A model generated the notes under the pieces. The model was not told the origin of the DNA and did no database searches. It was given only the letters and a program-made list of their open reading frames with translations. From Solobacterium sp. (lineage in GTDB: Bacteria; Bacillota_I; Bacilli_A; Erysipelotrichales; Erysipelotrichaceae), in the NCBI GenBank assembly GCA_017475415.1, contig JAFVFM010000274.1, positions 1 to 6,970 of the forward strand: a DNA stretch of 6,970 nt, given 5' to 3'. This document shows, in pieces, positions 5,864 to 6,970 of this stretch. Numbering within the stretch: the first letter of the stretch is position 1; each line of letters starts with the position of its first letter. The position numbers and the translations under genes are program-made.

Positions 5864-6970
5864 AATCATCCTCTACTTTCGTTACTTCTGCATATAATTT
5901 ACCTTTTGATAAAGTAATCTTTAATTCATCTCCTATAGTTGCTTCATCAGCTTGATGGATAACTTTATCCTTATTCTCTACTAGGGAATATCCTCTCGCC
6001 ATTACTTTTAAAGGTGAATAAGCATCAAGCAATTTTATTTTTTCTTGTAGTTTATGTATTTGTTTGTTTTGATACTCTTTAAGTGCATGATCTATCGATA
6101 AACGATTTTGATTTATTTTAATACTCAAATCTTTACACATATCATTAGCATCTTTCTGTAATCGAGTTTGATATTGTTTTATCTTTACTTCTTTATCTTG
6201 GAAAAGCATTTTTGTATGAAATAATTTCTCACGCAAATATTGCATATGCATAAGTCGATATTCTAATATCTTACTCGAATCTAAGAAATAAGGTGATTTT
6301 TTCATCAAAGATAAAGCTTGTTTTTTTTGTTGGAGTATTAAAGAAGTAATCTTTTGTAATTTAGATTTATATTGTTCAATTTTATCTTTTACTTCACTTA
6401 AGGTAGGTGTGGATATTTCAATTGCCCCAGTTGGTGTATTCGCACGTTTATCTGCAACAAAGTCAGCTATAGTAAAATCAATTTCATGGCCAATACCTGT
6501 AACAATTGGTGTATTCAATTCATAAATGGCACGTGCTAATGATTCATCATTAAAGCACCATAAATCTTCAATTGAACCACCACCTCTACCTAATATGAGT
6601 AAATCATGATTTGCTTCATCTGCTTTTTTTAATGCTGCAATAATTGTAGGTGCAGCATCTTTACCTTGCACAGAAGCAGGATATAATGTTGTTTTCGCTA
6701 TAGGCCATCGTTCATTTAAACGATTATACATGTCTTCAAGTGCAGCAGTATGATTACCTGTAATAATTCCAATCGAAAATGGATAAGGTGGTAAAGGCTT
6801 TTTATGATCTTCTTCAAACAAACCTTCTGCCTTTAGTTTAAGCTTCAATTTCTCTAATTGTTCAGCTAAATCCCCTACTCCACTTTGAAACATATTATTG
6901 GCGCGTATTTCTAGTTTGCCATCTGCTTCATATACAATTAAATCACCTCTAACAATAACTTTCATTCCAT
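5838..6970 (-). CDS. xseA: Exodeoxyribonuclease VII large subunit, 5' end missing
   Basis: XseA is the catalytic subunit of exonuclease VII, a metal-stimulated nuclease that trims single-stranded DNA in repair and recombination. The frame is open to the window edge, with a Gly codon before the first visible Met, so that Met is internal. The visible start, VIVRGDLIVYEADGKLEI, corresponds to the last strands of the N-terminal OB fold; roughly 65-75 residues are missing by comparison with full-length XseA. Counting from the Met at 6965, the linker KAEGLFEEDHKKPLP lies at 45-59, and the nuclease core runs from GIITG at 66-70. The likely catalytic residues are D78 (in AALED), R127 in GRGGGS-EDLW, and H160 and D163 in GHEIDFTIADFVAD. 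A long coiled-coil arm spans about 187-312, and the C-terminal LDAYSPLKVMARGYSL motif sits at 313-328. Nothing appears broken. The stop TGA lies inside xseB. Confidence 0.97.
   Translation of the reverse strand, partial: GMKVIVRGDLIVYEADGKLEIRANNMFQSGVGDLAEQLEKLKLKLKAEGLFEEDHKKPLPPYPFSIGIITGNHTAALEDMYNRLNERWPIAKTTLYPASVQGKDAAPTIIAALKKADEANHDLLILGRGGGSIEDLWCFNDESLARAIYELNTPIVTGIGHEIDFTIADFVADKRANTPTGAIEISTPTLSEVKDKIEQYKSKLQKITSLILQQKKQALSLMKKSPYFLDSSKILEYRLMHMQYLREKLFHTKMLFQDKEVKIKQYQTRLQKDANDMCKDLSIKINQNRLSIDHALKEYQNKQIHKLQEKIKLLDAYSPLKVMARGYSLVENKDKVIHQADEATIGDELKITLSKGKLYAEVTKVEDDYGKEKYDM
5870..5874 (-). promoter_or_regulatory. Ribosome-binding site deciding the xseB start
   Basis: AGAGG inside the 3' end of xseA directly abuts the ATG at 5869 but stands 6 nt from the in-frame ATG at 5863. 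The spacing makes the second ATG the likely start and the first two codons (Met-Ile) untranslated. Confidence 0.65.

Noticed and set aside
5838..5870. Possible mycoplasma-type code (TGA as tryptophan), suggested by AT-rich sequence
   Set aside because: xseA, xseB and dinB each end at TGA exactly where their families end, within overlap junctions, and the tryptophan checked in DinB is TGG. The standard bacterial code fits.
5691..5897. Plus-strand open frame opposite xseB
   Set aside because: It is the complement of the xseB gene, whose product is clearly recognisable. No independent support.
6963..6965. The Met at 6965 as the true start of xseA
   Set aside because: The frame continues upstream to the window edge with a Gly codon, and the sequence after this Met aligns with the end of the OB fold, so the Met is internal.
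1..6970. CRISPR arrays, insertion sequences, tRNA/rRNA genes, riboswitches or a novel defence system
   Set aside because: No spaced direct repeats, terminal inverted repeats, RNA gene hallmarks or unexplained coding regions were seen. The window is fully accounted for by conserved housekeeping genes.

Overview
The window is a gene-dense, AT-rich stretch (about one third G+C by eye) in which every supportable gene lies on the minus strand. Reading in the direction of transcription, from high to low coordinates, the order is xseA (5' end outside the window), xseB, ispA, dxs, recN, dinB, and the first 53 codons of a Xer-type tyrosine recombinase that runs off the low-coordinate edge.

The core order xseA-xseB-ispA-dxs-recN is a familiar Firmicutes (Bacillota) arrangement. 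Together with the AT-rich codons and purine-rich Shine-Dalgarno sites, it points to a low-G+C Gram-positive bacterium. The absence of tlyA and argR between dxs and recN, with dinB and a xer gene following, would fit an Erysipelotrichia-like lineage, but that placement is an inference from gene order and protein style. Several genes end in TGA inside overlap junctions and visible tryptophans are TGG, so the standard bacterial code applies rather than the mycoplasma code.

Layout: 6970-5838 xseA (exonuclease VII large subunit); 5863-5657 xseB (small subunit); 5670-4837 ispA (farnesyl diphosphate synthase type); 4827-2962 dxs (first enzyme of the MEP isoprenoid pathway); 2969-1326 recN (SMC-like repair ATPase); 1326-157 dinB (Y-family DNA polymerase IV); 160-1 xerD-like recombinase, partial. 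Junctions are -26, -14, +9, -8, -1 and -4 nt (negative means overlap). There is no non-coding stretch longer than 9 nt, no terminator, no RNA gene and no mobile element. The promoter must lie upstream of the window, or be hidden inside a coding region where I cannot identify it.

Functionally the genes form two themes. DNA maintenance is covered by exonuclease VII, RecN, Pol IV and a Xer recombinase. Isoprenoid synthesis is covered by Dxs, which supplies the MEP pathway, and IspA, which condenses the resulting C5 units into the precursor of undecaprenyl phosphate. All motifs examined look intact. I see no evidence of a previously undescribed system here. The points worth a second look are the collapsed dxs-recN junction, the inclusion of dinB and a xer gene in the chain, and an atypical clamp-binding peptide in DinB.
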